From: Flagellimonas onchidii
GTDB lineage: Bacteria > Bacteroidota > Bacteroidia > Flavobacteriales > Flavobacteriaceae
NCBI RefSeq assembly: GCF_004804315.1
Contig: NZ_SRXX01000003.1
Location: 1-64,000 of the forward strand
DNA: 64,000 nucleotides
Reading direction: 5' to 3'
Under the pieces are notes generated by a model. The model searched no databases, was not told the DNA's origin, and saw only the letters and a program-made list of their open reading frames with translations. Position 1 is the stretch's first letter. The number at the start of each line of letters is the position of its first letter. The position numbers were made by a program, and so were the translations under genes. Below, piece by piece: positions 25,563-34,600 of this stretch.

Positions 25563-26096
25563 ATGGCATGTAGCATTACAAAAGGTAGGACTGAACCTTG
25601 CAAGGACACCTTGGGAGGGGTTAAAGCAGCCTACTTCATCAATTATATAGAAGATGCCTTTACCGTTGCAAGCGGTGAAGCTACTGCAATCAATGCAGGT
25701 ATTACGGAGGCATTCAAATACGAACTTAGAGCAGATGGGAACAGTTTTGTACAGTCGCCCGTATCCGATAGGAACACAGGTACGACCGTCAACACCCAGA
25801 CCACGACATTGGCACTTAAAAAGCTTGATAAGGACACTTCTTTGGAGGTTGATTTAATGGCTAAGGGTCGTCCAATCTTGGTAATCCGTGATAGAATGGA
25901 CAACTATTTTGTTGCAGGTATTACGGAGGGTAATGACCTAACTGGAAGTGACATAAACACAGGTGGTGCAAAATCCGATTTCAACGGTTATAACTTGACC
26001 TTTGAGGCACAGGAGGGAAGCGCAGCCCCTTGGTTGGATGCAGCTACCATAACAGCATTGGAAGCACTTGTTTCTTCAAGCAATATTTCAGCATAA
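25563..26096 (+). CDS. Tail tube-like protein 1
   Basis: 177 residues starting MACSITKGRTEPCKDTLGGV. It shares its organisation with the protein at 28821-29393: the same short N-terminal 'SI..GR...CKD..GG' motif, then beta strands with a 'LRALVQ/ILVIRDR.' edge strand and a late SDFNGYNLTFEAQ (SSFNGYRMTLKGK in the paralogue). Beta-rich proteins of this size beside the capsid gene are commonly tail tube subunits in Bacteroidota phages. It is flanked by terminators on both sides, so it may be expressed as a separate abundant product. Confidence 0.6.
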   Translation: MACSITKGRTEPCKDTLGGVKAAYFINYIEDAFTVASGEATAINAGITEAFKYELRADGNSFVQSPVSDRNTGTTVNTQTTTLALKKLDKDTSLEVDLMAKGRPILVIRDRMDNYFVAGITEGNDLTGSDINTGGAKSDFNGYNLTFEAQEGSAAPWLDAATITALEALVSSSNISA

Positions 26097-26122
26097 AACA
26101 ACTCTTTCTTTCCATGTTTTAG

Positions 26123-26150
26123 CCCCGTAACGTCCTGTTATGGGGTTTTT
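26123..26150 (+). terminator. Terminator after the first tail tube-like gene
   Basis: CCCCGTAAC (26123-26131) pairs with GTTATGGGG (26137-26145), including one G-T pair, and is followed by five T and further T-rich DNA. Confidence 0.8.
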
Positions 26151-26188
26151 ATTTTCTTCCAAATAACCTTCCATTTTGTTATTCCAAT

Positions 26189-26491
26189 ATGAATGTCCTA
26201 CAACCCATAGATACAGCCCAAGAACTGATTTTCATCCCAAGGTTTCAAGCCGATACGGTCAAGATTTCCTTGGTCAATGAATTCACGGAGGTACATACCG
26301 ATTTGGAACTAGCTGCCACTTATAGCAATGGTTTTATGACGGTTCAATTGACCCATGATTTTTCAGAGGGCGACAACTACACCTTTGAGGTAACGGACAC
26401 TTCCGATAACCTAATGTACCGTGGGAAAATCTTCATTACAGCCCAAGAGTCACAGAACTACAATCTTAATCAAGACCTACTTACTATATAA
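26189..26491 (+). CDS. Small beta-rich phage structural protein
   Basis: 100 residues, all beta in pattern, ending where the portal gene begins (TAATGG overlap). The central FTEVHTDLELAATYSNGFMT and a late NLMYRGKIFITAQ look like an immunoglobulin-like or head-fibre fold. No signal peptide. I recall similar small genes directly before portals in flavobacterial prophages, without assigned function. Confidence 0.5.
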   Translation: MNVLQPIDTAQELIFIPRFQADTVKISLVNEFTEVHTDLELAATYSNGFMTVQLTHDFSEGDNYTFEVTDTSDNLMYRGKIFITAQESQNYNLNQDLLTI

Positions 26492-28260
26492 TGGCAAATT
26501 CTACAATCAAAAACGCCAGAAAGCGTACACAGAACCAAGCACCAAAGGAACATTCAATAGCATTCATTGAATTGTCGAGTTATGAAATGCCAGAGGTCAA
26601 AGAGACAGTTGGCAAGGATTGGGTACTGTTTGGGAAAAACAACCAATTCTTTGATGACCTATTGGATAGGTACAAAACCAGTACCACCAACATGGCAATC
26701 ATTGATAGGTATGCCAAACTTATCTACGGGAAGGGACTTGTTACCGAGAATCCAGAATTACAGGACACTATAAAAAGATTGTTCCCGAAAAAGGACGTTA
26801 GGAAAATCACCAAGGATTTAAAGCTTTTCGGGTCTGCCACAATACAGGTAATCTATTCCAAAGGGAAAGGTACACTTAGAAAGGTCACGGGTGCTTTTCA
26901 TATACCAAGGCAATCCGTAGCACCAAATAAACTTAACGAAGATGGGGACATTACCCATTATTGGCATTGTCAGGATTGGAAACAGTCAAACAAAATCGAA
27001 CCTATTGCGTACCCTGCATTCGGAACAAGCAGGGAAGAAATTGAAATCCTTGAAATAGAACTTGATAAGGTCGATAACCTATACTATGCCCTTCCAGATT
27101 ATATAGCATCCTTGAACTATTCCAAAATGGAAGATGAAATTGGAAACTATTTTGTGAACCATATCCAAAATGGTCTTTCAGCAGGTTTCGTAATCAACTA
27201 CAACAACGGAGTACCTACCAAGGAACTTAGGGATAAGGTGGAAAGAACCATCAAGAATAGCGTAACTGGTTCAGCAAATGCAGGTAAGGTAATCATAAGC
27301 TTTAACGATAATAAGGAAGCGCAGACCACGGTAGAAGCTTTCCCGACAAATACCAGTCATAAACAATGGGAGTTCTGTACCAATGAGGCAAGAACGCAGA
27401 TAATGTTGGGTCATAGGGTAACAAGCCCTATGCTTTTTGGTATCAAGGACAATACAGGACTTGGGAACAATGCCGAAGAACTCGAAACAGCTACAAAGTT
27501 GTTGTATGCAATGGAAATCAACCCTATACAAGAAATTATCCTTGACGGTTTTCACGAAATCTTAAAAGTAAACGGAATCCAAACTGAACTTGAATTTGAG
27601 CAGAATATCAGCTTTGTAAAAGAAGATGGTACAAAACAAGATGAGGGGGAAGCCGTGGAAATGTCAAAGCATCAAGAGCAAGACAATTTTACTGCTAACG
27701 CCCTAATTGCTATGGGACAGGATGAATCGGATTTGGAGGGATACACCCTTATAGCTTCCCAACCAGTCAATGTTGAACCTAAATTGGAATTTGAGGCACA
27801 TTTGGCAGATGCCGTGCAAAGCTCACCAAGTAATGCTTCTAATCAGGATAATGTTCTCTTTAAGGTCAGGTATGTATATGCACCGCAATCTGTTAGTGAT
27901 AACAGTAGGGAATTTTGTAGAAAGATGGTACAGGCAGGTAAAGTGTACCGTAAGGAAGATATTGAGCAAGCAGGGCAATTGGTCATCAATGCAGGTCTTG
28001 GAGCAGGTGGGGCAGATACTTATTCAATATGGAGATACAAAGGCTGTTCCCATGATTTAAAACTTGGCGTGAACTGCAAACACTTCTGGGAAAGAAGGGT
28101 ATATCTAAAGACCAACAACAAACAGATTTCGGTAAATGAAGCCCAGAGAATGATACTTGACCTAGACCCAGAAAAAAGGGACTTGGCAAGGCTACCACAG
28201 AATGAAAAAGAAGTAGCGCAATCTGCATCCCCATCAAATAACCATTGGAAATTAAACTAA
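26491..28260 (+). CDS. Portal protein with a C-terminal Cys/His extension
   Basis: 589 residues. The first 440 residues have portal features: an early NNQFFDDLLDRYKTSTTNMA, the central LFGSATIQVIYSKGKGTLRK and a late MLGHRVTSPMLFGIKDNTGLG followed by a long clip/stem helix. The last 130 residues are extra. They contain FKVRYVYAPQSVSDNSREFC and a dense set of Cys/His (SHDLKLGVNCKHFWERRVY) that could form a metal site. Portals form the DNA entry ring of the capsid. The gene lies downstream of the capsid, not next to terminase. Confidence 0.8.
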   Translation: MANSTIKNARKRTQNQAPKEHSIAFIELSSYEMPEVKETVGKDWVLFGKNNQFFDDLLDRYKTSTTNMAIIDRYAKLIYGKGLVTENPELQDTIKRLFPKKDVRKITKDLKLFGSATIQVIYSKGKGTLRKVTGAFHIPRQSVAPNKLNEDGDITHYWHCQDWKQSNKIEPIAYPAFGTSREEIEILEIELDKVDNLYYALPDYIASLNYSKMEDEIGNYFVNHIQNGLSAGFVINYNNGVPTKELRDKVERTIKNSVTGSANAGKVIISFNDNKEAQTTVEAFPTNTSHKQWEFCTNEARTQIMLGHRVTSPMLFGIKDNTGLGNNAEELETATKLLYAMEINPIQEIILDGFHEILKVNGIQTELEFEQNISFVKEDGTKQDEGEAVEMSKHQEQDNFTANALIAMGQDESDLEGYTLIASQPVNVEPKLEFEAHLADAVQSSPSNASNQDNVLFKVRYVYAPQSVSDNSREFCRKMVQAGKVYRKEDIEQAGQLVINAGLGAGGADTYSIWRYKGCSHDLKLGVNCKHFWERRVYLKTNNKQISVNEAQRMILDLDPEKRDLARLPQNEKEVAQSASPSNNHWKLN

Positions 28261-28263
28261 GCT

Positions 28264-28767
28264 ATGCCAACAGTATTATTGATAAAAGCAATTGACATAA
28301 CAAAGAATACGCCACTAGGCGCAAACATAGACGTTAACAAGTACCTCCATGTAATTAGAGAAGCGCAAGTATTTGTTGTCGAGCCAATTTTAGGAACTAA
28401 GCTTTACGATAAGGTTCTTGCCGATTACGCAGCCAATACCCTGACTGGTGACTACAAGACCATTCACGAAGAATACATTAAACCAATCCTTTACCATTCA
28501 GTTGCAGCAGAATACATTTTGACAGCTTCGTACAATGTTGCAAATGGTGGAATCTTCAAGAACAATCCAGAAAATTCAGAACCAGTAAGCAAGACGGAAG
28601 TTGATTTTTTGGTTCAGAACCAGAGGGACAAAGCGGATACCTATATCAATAGGTTGGAAAGATTCCTTTGCGATAAAAATTTACCTGAATACAGACAGGC
28701 ACAAGACAATAATTATGACCTACAACCAGATACAAGCGATTTGTACGGTGGTTGGAAACTAGATTAA
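28264..28767 (+). CDS. DUF6712-like head completion or connector protein
   Basis: 167 residues, mostly helical, with IDVNKYLHVIREAQVFVVEP near the N-terminus, then GTKLYDKVLADY and a C-terminal YGGWKLD. This matches my memory of DUF6712-type phage connector proteins, which sit directly behind the portal gene. A role in the head-tail interface is likely by position. Confidence 0.6.
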   Translation: MPTVLLIKAIDITKNTPLGANIDVNKYLHVIREAQVFVVEPILGTKLYDKVLADYAANTLTGDYKTIHEEYIKPILYHSVAAEYILTASYNVANGGIFKNNPENSEPVSKTEVDFLVQNQRDKADTYINRLERFLCDKNLPEYRQAQDNNYDLQPDTSDLYGGWKLD

Positions 28768-28820
28768 CGCCTAACGGCTAATGAGGTTGCATTTTTTGTA
28801 ACCAAAAAACTTAACCTAAA

Positions 28821-29393
28821 ATGGCAAGCAGTATATCAAGAGGTAGAAAGGATGGTTGTAAAGATTCGATTGGGGGCTTACAGAAGCTTTATCTAGCACA
28901 GTTCACCCCTTATAGGCGCAATGCCTTTGGATTTAACGGTAATGTAATTACATCTATTCCAACAACTTTTGTCCACCTTTTTGAACTGACTGGAAACAAC
29001 ACCTTTTCACAATCAAGAAATGGTGACGGTTACGACCAGACTTTAACTGTTGAGTTCAGGAAGCTTGATGTACAGACCACTTTACAGATGATGACCCTTA
29101 ACTATATCGAGTTACGGGCGTTGGTTCAGGACAGGAACGGCAATTGGTTCATCCTTGGTCTGGAAAACGGATTGGAAAGCGAGGGACTTACCATTGAGAC
29201 GGGAGATAGCAGGAGTTCATTTAATGGCTATCGTATGACCCTAAAGGGAAAGGAAACCTTATCCGTACCCTTTGTTTCAGACCCTTTCACAAACGGGTTT
29301 ATTGACGTTTCAGACCCAACAACAGAATACTATCAATTTCAGGATTATCAAGCTGTCCAGTTTCAGGATGGCGAATTTTTCTTATTCAATTAA
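28821..29393 (+). CDS. Tail tube-like protein 2
   Basis: 190 residues, a paralogue of 25563-26096. It shares the N-terminal SISRGRKDGCKDSIGGLQ, beta strands of matching spacing, and the GDSRSSFNGYRMTLKGK segment. It has a longer C-terminal extension rich in Phe/Gln/Asp (YYQFQDYQAVQFQDGEFFLFN). Two tube-like subunits may form different tail sections, or one may cap the tail. It precedes the tail fibre gene by 2 bp. Confidence 0.55.
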   Translation: MASSISRGRKDGCKDSIGGLQKLYLAQFTPYRRNAFGFNGNVITSIPTTFVHLFELTGNNTFSQSRNGDGYDQTLTVEFRKLDVQTTLQMMTLNYIELRALVQDRNGNWFILGLENGLESEGLTIETGDSRSSFNGYRMTLKGKETLSVPFVSDPFTNGFIDVSDPTTEYYQFQDYQAVQFQDGEFFLFN

Positions 29394-29395
29394 CT

Positions 29396-31855
29396 ATGCC
29401 AAGATTAACGGACAAATCAACCTTAACAGCAGTACAGGACACAGATTTACTTCATGTTGTGGACGTTTCAGATACTACCAGTTCACCACAAGGTACATCG
29501 AAGAAAGTAAGTAGGTACAATCTATTAAACTCATTTACTGGATTCGATTCTAGGTACTATACCAAAACTATTATTGATGACCTGTTGACCAATAAGAACA
29601 ATTGGGAGACAGCTTTTGGATGGGGCGACCATTCAACAGAAGGGTACTTGACTTCCGAGACCGACCCAATATTTACAGCTTCACAGGCAGCGAACATAAC
29701 TTCCCAACATATAACCGACCTGAACAATCTTAGCGGTGCGAACACGGGCGACCAAGATTTAAGCCCATATCAATTGTTGAGCGAAAAGGGACAGGCAAAC
29801 GGATATGTACCTTTAAATGGAAGTGGTCAAATACCAACGCAATATCTTCCCGATGGTATTGATGACGTTCTGGAATTTGCAGATTTGGCTTCTTTCCCTG
29901 CAACTGGTGAATCTGGAAAGATTTACCTAGCTATTGATACCAACTTTACCTATCGTTGGTCAGGTTCAACTTACGTTCAAGTTGGAGGGGGTCAAGCTCC
30001 TGTTGATTCGGTCTTTGGAAGAACAGGAGTTATAACAGCATTATCAGGGGATTATTCAGCCTTTTACGCTCCTTTGAGCCATACACACGATTGGATAGAG
30101 ATAACGGGAAAACCAACAACGTTTACACCTTCTGCCCATACTCATACAACATCCGACATAACCAACCTTTCAAGCTACACAGGGTTTGATTCTAGGTACT
30201 TGGGCATATCTGCAAAAGCAGCAGATTCAGACCTATTAGATGGTGTGGATGGTTCTAATTATGCAAGAAAAGATACATCTTCGGAGCAGTTTTTTAATAG
30301 TAGGATAGCTATTCAAACAACCACGCCTATACTATCATTAAGGGATACAAATAGTACGGGAAATGCCCACACAGGATATATTTCTTTAAAAGATAGTGGC
30401 AATTCGGAAAGGGGATGGATTGGTTTTGGGGATTCAACAAATAACTATCTAAGTCTTTCAAACACCTATGATACTGTCAACGGTGTAAGGATTAATAACC
30501 AATGGCGAGTTTGGCATGAAGGTAATGATGGTTCTGGAAGTGGGCTTGATGCAGATTTATTGGATGGTAGGCAAACAACAGTTTCTGGTAATAGGTGGGA
30601 TGTAATTCCCATAGTAAGTACTATAGGTACGATGGATATTGGAAGATATATCGATTTCCACAGAAGCGATGCAGATGCTTCTGATTGGGAATTGAGATTA
30701 GATGCTGTTTCAACAAGTACATTAAGACTACTTTCAACTGCTTCCAATGCCATGTTTGAAGCCTATAAGTCATCTGAAAAATACGCTAGATTGGAATCTA
30801 ACAATTCAGGTGGTGTTATCAATATGGCATCTTCTGGATTTAGTAATACTATAATTAGAAGTTATGGCACATCTGATTTCTACGGTGGTAATATACACGT
30901 CCATAACGGAGATATTAAAATCAACGGCAATTCTTCACCTGCAAAACTTATACTAAACGGTGACACGGGTAATATTGATGATGATGGTAGGGAAGATTGT
31001 CAAATAGATTTTCTTAACGATGCAGGTACTAATGGGTATCGAATCGGTGTGGAGAACGGTGCAGGTTCATCTAACATGGTATGGCATCATATCTTGAACG
31101 GTACACCAACGGAAAGAATGAGGTTGTCCAATTTAGGCAATTTGACCGTATCTGGGCTGATTACAGCAAACGGTGGGGTAACATTGGGTAGTGGAGATGA
31201 CCTTTCATTACAAGGGTCAGGTTCTGTTATAAACCATAACACAACTTCCTCTCGTGATAAAATTAGAGTTTGGAACTCTAACCTTTATACAATCGGAATG
31301 CAATCGGGTGTCACATTCGGAAGCCTTAGCGATTATGCAATGACATTCCAAATGAACAATGACAGCGATAGGGGGTTTTGGTGGGGGGATGATGCCCACG
31401 GTGTGAATCAAGGGGCAATGGCTCTTTCTACCAATGGTTATCTAACAGTTGCCAACCATGCAAGATTTGGTTATAGTGAAACTGATACATCTTCCGTAAG
31501 CACCACATATACCATACAGGCAAACGGTACAGTACAGGCAACCAACTTTATACTTTCTTCTGACCAAAGATTAAAAGAAAACATTGAAGATTATTATCCA
31601 AAGCCAATATCAGTAAAATGGAAAACCTTTGATTGGATTGAGGGTGACAAAAAACAGATTGGGGTTATTGCCCAAGAACTTCAAGAAAAACATCCAGAGT
31701 TTGTTGTAGAAGATGACCACGGAATGTTATCCGTCAAATATACAGACCTGTTGATAGCTAAAATGGCTGAAAAGGACAATCAAATTGAAAATCTCGAAAA
31801 TGAGGTACAACAATTAAAAACGAAATTGGATTTACTCATAAAGGAACTTTTATAA
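29396..31855 (+). CDS. Tail fibre/spike with C-terminal S74 self-cleaving chaperone
   Basis: 819 residues, beta-rich. Repeated short segments such as LTGFDSRYY/YTGFDSRYL and HTHTTSDITNLS are typical of trimeric fibres. The C-terminal 105 residues are an S74 intramolecular chaperone. It starts at SSDQRLKENIEDY, where the Ser-Asp pair is the usual autocleavage region, continues with QIGVIAQELQEKHPE and ends with a coiled coil. The chaperone trimerises the fibre and is then cut off. The fibre probably binds host carbohydrates or receptors. Confidence 0.9.
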   Translation: MPRLTDKSTLTAVQDTDLLHVVDVSDTTSSPQGTSKKVSRYNLLNSFTGFDSRYYTKTIIDDLLTNKNNWETAFGWGDHSTEGYLTSETDPIFTASQAANITSQHITDLNNLSGANTGDQDLSPYQLLSEKGQANGYVPLNGSGQIPTQYLPDGIDDVLEFADLASFPATGESGKIYLAIDTNFTYRWSGSTYVQVGGGQAPVDSVFGRTGVITALSGDYSAFYAPLSHTHDWIEITGKPTTFTPSAHTHTTSDITNLSSYTGFDSRYLGISAKAADSDLLDGVDGSNYARKDTSSEQFFNSRIAIQTTTPILSLRDTNSTGNAHTGYISLKDSGNSERGWIGFGDSTNNYLSLSNTYDTVNGVRINNQWRVWHEGNDGSGSGLDADLLDGRQTTVSGNRWDVIPIVSTIGTMDIGRYIDFHRSDADASDWELRLDAVSTSTLRLLSTASNAMFEAYKSSEKYARLESNNSGGVINMASSGFSNTIIRSYGTSDFYGGNIHVHNGDIKINGNSSPAKLILNGDTGNIDDDGREDCQIDFLNDAGTNGYRIGVENGAGSSNMVWHHILNGTPTERMRLSNLGNLTVSGLITANGGVTLGSGDDLSLQGSGSVINHNTTSSRDKIRVWNSNLYTIGMQSGVTFGSLSDYAMTFQMNNDSDRGFWWGDDAHGVNQGAMALSTNGYLTVANHARFGYSETDTSSVSTTYTIQANGTVQATNFILSSDQRLKENIEDYYPKPISVKWKTFDWIEGDKKQIGVIAQELQEKHPEFVVEDDHGMLSVKYTDLLIAKMAEKDNQIENLENEVQQLKTKLDLLIKELL

Positions 31856-32259
31856 TGGCAGTACCCAATACAACAAATTTCACCCTTCAAGATGTGATAG
31901 ATGAACTTCCCAACAGTCAAGATGATTTGTTGGAATGCTTTGCTGAATCCAATGATGCAAGTTTTGATTCTGCCTATAAAGGGTCTAAGAACCAATTGCT
32001 TAATTTCAGGAACTATGACCATTTCAGGGGGTTTGGAACTAAACAACAAACCGTAGGTTATAGCACGTCCAGTGCTTCATCAGCATGTAACGCTACACAA
32101 TTCGTATTCTTTATTGAGTACGGAAAAACATGGGCTAACACAACTAAAATCTGGTCAAACTTTGAAGCCACCGTTTTTGCCCCTTCCAGATGGTACAGCG
32201 ATGGTACAAGGGCTAGGTACTGGAATGGTTCATCATTTACATCTACATCATTTTGTTAA
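31855..32259 (+). CDS. Small tail-associated protein with the Cys-bracketed domain
   Basis: 134 residues. The first 60 residues are helical and end with a NFRNYDHF segment, similar to short flavobacterial phage structural proteins. The last 65-70 residues form the shared Cys-bracketed domain: SACNATQFVFFIEYGK, then RWYSDGTRARYWNGSSF and a terminal Cys. The same domain ends the 780-residue tail protein and the leftward lipoprotein near attR. It lies between the fibre and lysis genes. The stop overlaps the next gene's TTG start. Confidence 0.55.
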   Translation: MAVPNTTNFTLQDVIDELPNSQDDLLECFAESNDASFDSAYKGSKNQLLNFRNYDHFRGFGTKQQTVGYSTSSASSACNATQFVFFIEYGKTWANTTKIWSNFEATVFAPSRWYSDGTRARYWNGSSFTSTSFC

Positions 32260-32822
32260 AGAAATATCTACCATACGGAATTATAGCCATCCTATTGGCA
32301 ATCCTAGTCTTTAGGAAACAGGAGACCGTTACCATAACCGTACCTGAAAAGAAAGGACAGTTTGAAGTTGTCGAGCCTGAGCCAGTAGTTAAGTATGATA
32401 CCATTTACAAAGAAGGTACAACAAAGATTGTTGCAGTACCCAATCCAGTAAACGAACAACTTTTACAGGAGTATCAAAGCTTAAAAGATTCGGTTTCAAG
32501 GTTGGAAAAATACAAGGAAGCAATCACGGAGCGAACCTACAAGGAAACCTTCATGGATTCCACACAACAGATTGTTGTTGAATCAAATGTAATCGGTACT
32601 TTGAAATCACAAAAGGTCGATTATACCATCTTTCCACAGCAGATAGAAGTAAAGACCAAAAGACCTAAATACAGCCTTTACACGGGATTGGATGTACAAT
32701 TGACACCATCAATCCAGACCACACCAAAACTAACCTTAAAAACGCCTAAAATGCTTTACAATGCAGGATACAACTTAAACGAAAAAGCCGTTGTTGTAGG
32801 GGCTTCCATAAAACTATTCTAA
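32253..32822 (+). CDS. Membrane-anchored phage protein in the lysis region
   Basis: 189 residues starting with TTG. One N-terminal membrane helix (about 5-20, LPYGIIAILLAILVF) is followed by a periplasmic part with a short coiled coil (about 70-90) and beta strands. Topology and position before the holin suggest a spanin-like or inner-membrane lysis protein, but no lipobox or second component is seen. It may also be a structural accessory protein. The start choice follows the overlap with the preceding stop. Confidence 0.5.
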   Translation: MLKKYLPYGIIAILLAILVFRKQETVTITVPEKKGQFEVVEPEPVVKYDTIYKEGTTKIVAVPNPVNEQLLQEYQSLKDSVSRLEKYKEAITERTYKETFMDSTQQIVVESNVIGTLKSQKVDYTIFPQQIEVKTKRPKYSLYTGLDVQLTPSIQTTPKLTLKTPKMLYNAGYNLNEKAVVVGASIKLF

Positions 32823-32826
32823 TCCA

Positions 32827-33321
32827 ATGAAATCTTTTGCCCATTTCTTCCAAAACTTAACCTTAGCCAAGAAAACCTTTTTGGCAATTACCCCTTTAAT
32901 ATCAATGCTTATATCAATCAAAGCTGCCTTGATAGGTCTTTTCATCCTTATCACCATTGATTTGTTGACAGGGATAAAGAAGAACCTACACAAGGATAAA
33001 GTACCATTCAACCCATTTAAAAAACTGTTCTGGAAAAGCATCAAAAGCTATGCGTTAAGGCAGACTTGGCGAAAGACCTATGAATATGGAATAGGTATTC
33101 TGGTTGTACTGGTCTTTGAAGCCTTGGTACTTGGTTCTACGCCAATAGCATTGTTGGGCAAGACATTTTCAATAACCGAACTGTCCGTACTGTTACCTGC
33201 TGCAATAGAAGTTTGGTCAATCTTTGAGAACATGGAAGCCGTTACTGGAATGAACTTGTTAAAGCGATTGAAGCCCCTTCTTCCCAAACCGTTACAAAAC
33301 CTACTAAATGCAAACAAGTAA
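32827..33321 (+). CDS. Phage holin
   Basis: 164 residues with three to four hydrophobic helices (about 18-45, 85-105 and 110-140) and a Lys-rich cytoplasmic loop. The sequence LITIDLLTGIKKNLHK after the first membrane segments matches holin family 4-type proteins, where 'D..TG' follows a helix pair. It lies directly before the lysozyme gene, overlapping it by 14 bp. It would make membrane holes that release the endolysin. Confidence 0.8.
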   Translation: MKSFAHFFQNLTLAKKTFLAITPLISMLISIKAALIGLFILITIDLLTGIKKNLHKDKVPFNPFKKLFWKSIKSYALRQTWRKTYEYGIGILVVLVFEALVLGSTPIALLGKTFSITELSVLLPAAIEVWSIFENMEAVTGMNLLKRLKPLLPKPLQNLLNANK

Positions 33322-33760
33322 ATCAGGATTGGAACATATCAAACAATGGGAGCAGTTAAGGCTAAAAGCTTATAGACCATTGCCAACAGACCGTTGGACT
33401 ATCGGTTACGGCAATACGTTTTATAAAGACGGTTCGCCAGTTCAGAAAGGGGATTTGATAAAACCAATAGAAGCCGAGGAACTTTTAAAGGTAGTCGTAT
33501 CAAAGTTTGAATATGCAGTAAACAGATATGTCAAGGTACAATTGAACCAGAACCAGTTCGATGCATTGGTATCGCTTTCGTATAATGTTGGCAGTCACAA
33601 CTTCAAACGCTCCACATTATTAAAGGTAATCAACAACAACCCGAACAACTACGGGGAAATAGAAAAGCAGTTTATGCGGTGGGTGCGTCACAAGGGGAAA
33701 ATTGTTCAGGGATTGATTAACAGAAGAAAATCAGAGGTACATTTATTTAAAGGAAACTGA
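33308..33760 (+). CDS. Endolysin, GH24 lysozyme
   Basis: 150 residues, a typical lysozyme length. The catalytic Glu is in IKQWEQLRLKAY (Glu15), and the active-site loop continues to DRWTIGYGNT (Asp28, Thr31). The usual Asp two residues after the Tyr is replaced, and an Asp sits three residues before the conserved Thr instead, a variant spacing. The middle has a NQNQFDALVSLSYNVG motif typical of the family. No signal peptide, so export needs the holin upstream. Confidence 0.9.
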   Translation: MQTSKSGLEHIKQWEQLRLKAYRPLPTDRWTIGYGNTFYKDGSPVQKGDLIKPIEAEELLKVVVSKFEYAVNRYVKVQLNQNQFDALVSLSYNVGSHNFKRSTLLKVINNNPNNYGEIEKQFMRWVRHKGKIVQGLINRRKSEVHLFKGN

Positions 33761-33779
33761 TTTTTTGTACCTTTATTAT

Positions 33780-33938
33780 ATGTTTGAATTGGCAGCTATA
33801 TTGACTATTGTTACATGCCTCCTGACTATTTGGGATAGGTTAAGTAGATTCTTTCCAGAAGTTTCAAAGAAAATTATGCCTGTTTTTCAAATAATCACTA
33901 ATGCAATATATTTTTTTTTGTATGACCATGTAACATAA
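33780..33938 (+). CDS. 52-residue membrane-associated protein
   Basis: A short frame 19 bp after the lysozyme gene, before a terminator. It encodes one hydrophobic N-terminal segment (MFELAAILTIVTCLLTIW), a basic middle and an aromatic C-terminal stretch AIYFFLYDHVT. It may be an accessory lysis peptide. Support is position and composition only. Confidence 0.45.
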   Translation: MFELAAILTIVTCLLTIWDRLSRFFPEVSKKIMPVFQIITNAIYFFLYDHVT

Positions 33939-33977
33939 CAACTTTTTTTGCTACATATAATGATGGACTAAAGTATA

Positions 33978-34010
33978 AAGCCCCAATTAAGGGGCTTAAT
34001 TTTTGTCTTT
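33978..34010. terminator. Terminator at the end of the phage late operon
   Basis: AAGCCCC (33978-33984) pairs with GGGGCTT (33991-33997) around AATTAA, followed by a T-rich run. It lies between the rightward lysis genes and the leftward operon near attR, so it can serve both. Confidence 0.8.
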
Positions 34011-34021
34011 AAATCAGGTAC

Positions 34022-34453
34022 TTATTGGTCAATAATCTGGAAGGTTGCGGACACTCCATTTGCAGCGACCACATATCTAAAGATACTTTCATTAAGGCAT
34101 CCATCCTTTCCCCAGCGTTCAATCGAAGCTTCAAGGAACTTATAACCGTCTTTTTCAGAATCAATGTTATAGATAAAGACATTCTTTGCTTTATATCCAG
34201 AAGATAGTACCATCTCGCTTAGTAGCTCCAACTTCTCTTTCTTCAAGGTTTTATCTATCAATACGATTTCTATTAGCCTCTTTGCCGTCCTTGGGTCTGA
34301 ACAGTTAATTACGGCATCTACATCAAACAAAGGCGAATCGGGGACAGGATTACCCTGTTCATCCAAAAAAGTAAACTGCTCATTTATAGTGACCTTATAA
34401 TCATCCACGAACGAAACTTCCAAAAACTCCATGATGGTTTCCCTATCAATCAT
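34022..34453 (-). CDS. Phage protein of unknown function, last gene of leftward operon
   Basis: 143 residues from ATG 34453 (MIDRETIMEFLEVSF). In-frame codons upstream overlap the small gene at 34467-34571 and are rejected. Soluble, alpha/beta, with an acidic centre and a C-terminal FRYVVAANGVSATFQIIDQ. No recognised family. It lies 13 bp behind a 34-residue membrane peptide gene in an operon that starts with a surface lipoprotein, so it may work with these in the lysogen. Confidence 0.55.
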   Translation of the reverse strand: MIDRETIMEFLEVSFVDDYKVTINEQFTFLDEQGNPVPDSPLFDVDAVINCSDPRTAKRLIEIVLIDKTLKKEKLELLSEMVLSSGYKAKNVFIYNIDSEKDGYKFLEASIERWGKDGCLNESIFRYVVAANGVSATFQIIDQ

Positions 34454-34466
34454 ATTTCTCTCCTGT

Positions 34467-34571
34467 TTAATATGGGTACTCAATGACCAAGTAATAAATC
34501 CCAAAGAGTATCAATCCTATCATAATGACTATAAATAGCCAAAACAATATATCCTTGTATCTTTTTAGCAT
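34467..34571 (-). CDS. 34-residue single-span membrane peptide
   Basis: ATG 34571 to TAA 34467. It encodes MLKRYKDILFWLFIVIMIGL and a further hydrophobic stretch ending in EYPY: one membrane helix with a basic N-terminal end. It sits between two leftward genes with short gaps, which supports it as a real small gene. Such peptides can modulate a partner membrane protein or block phage DNA entry. No role can be shown here. Confidence 0.5.
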   Translation of the reverse strand: MLKRYKDILFWLFIVIMIGLILFGIYYLVIEYPY

Positions 34572-34600
34572 ATAGGCAAATATCTAAATTTAACATTTAA

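Noticed and set aside
28785..28803. Hairpin GGTTGC/GTAACC before the second tail tube-like gene as a terminator
   Set aside because: The stem is short, the T-run is in the loop and no T-run follows, so it does not look like an intrinsic terminator.
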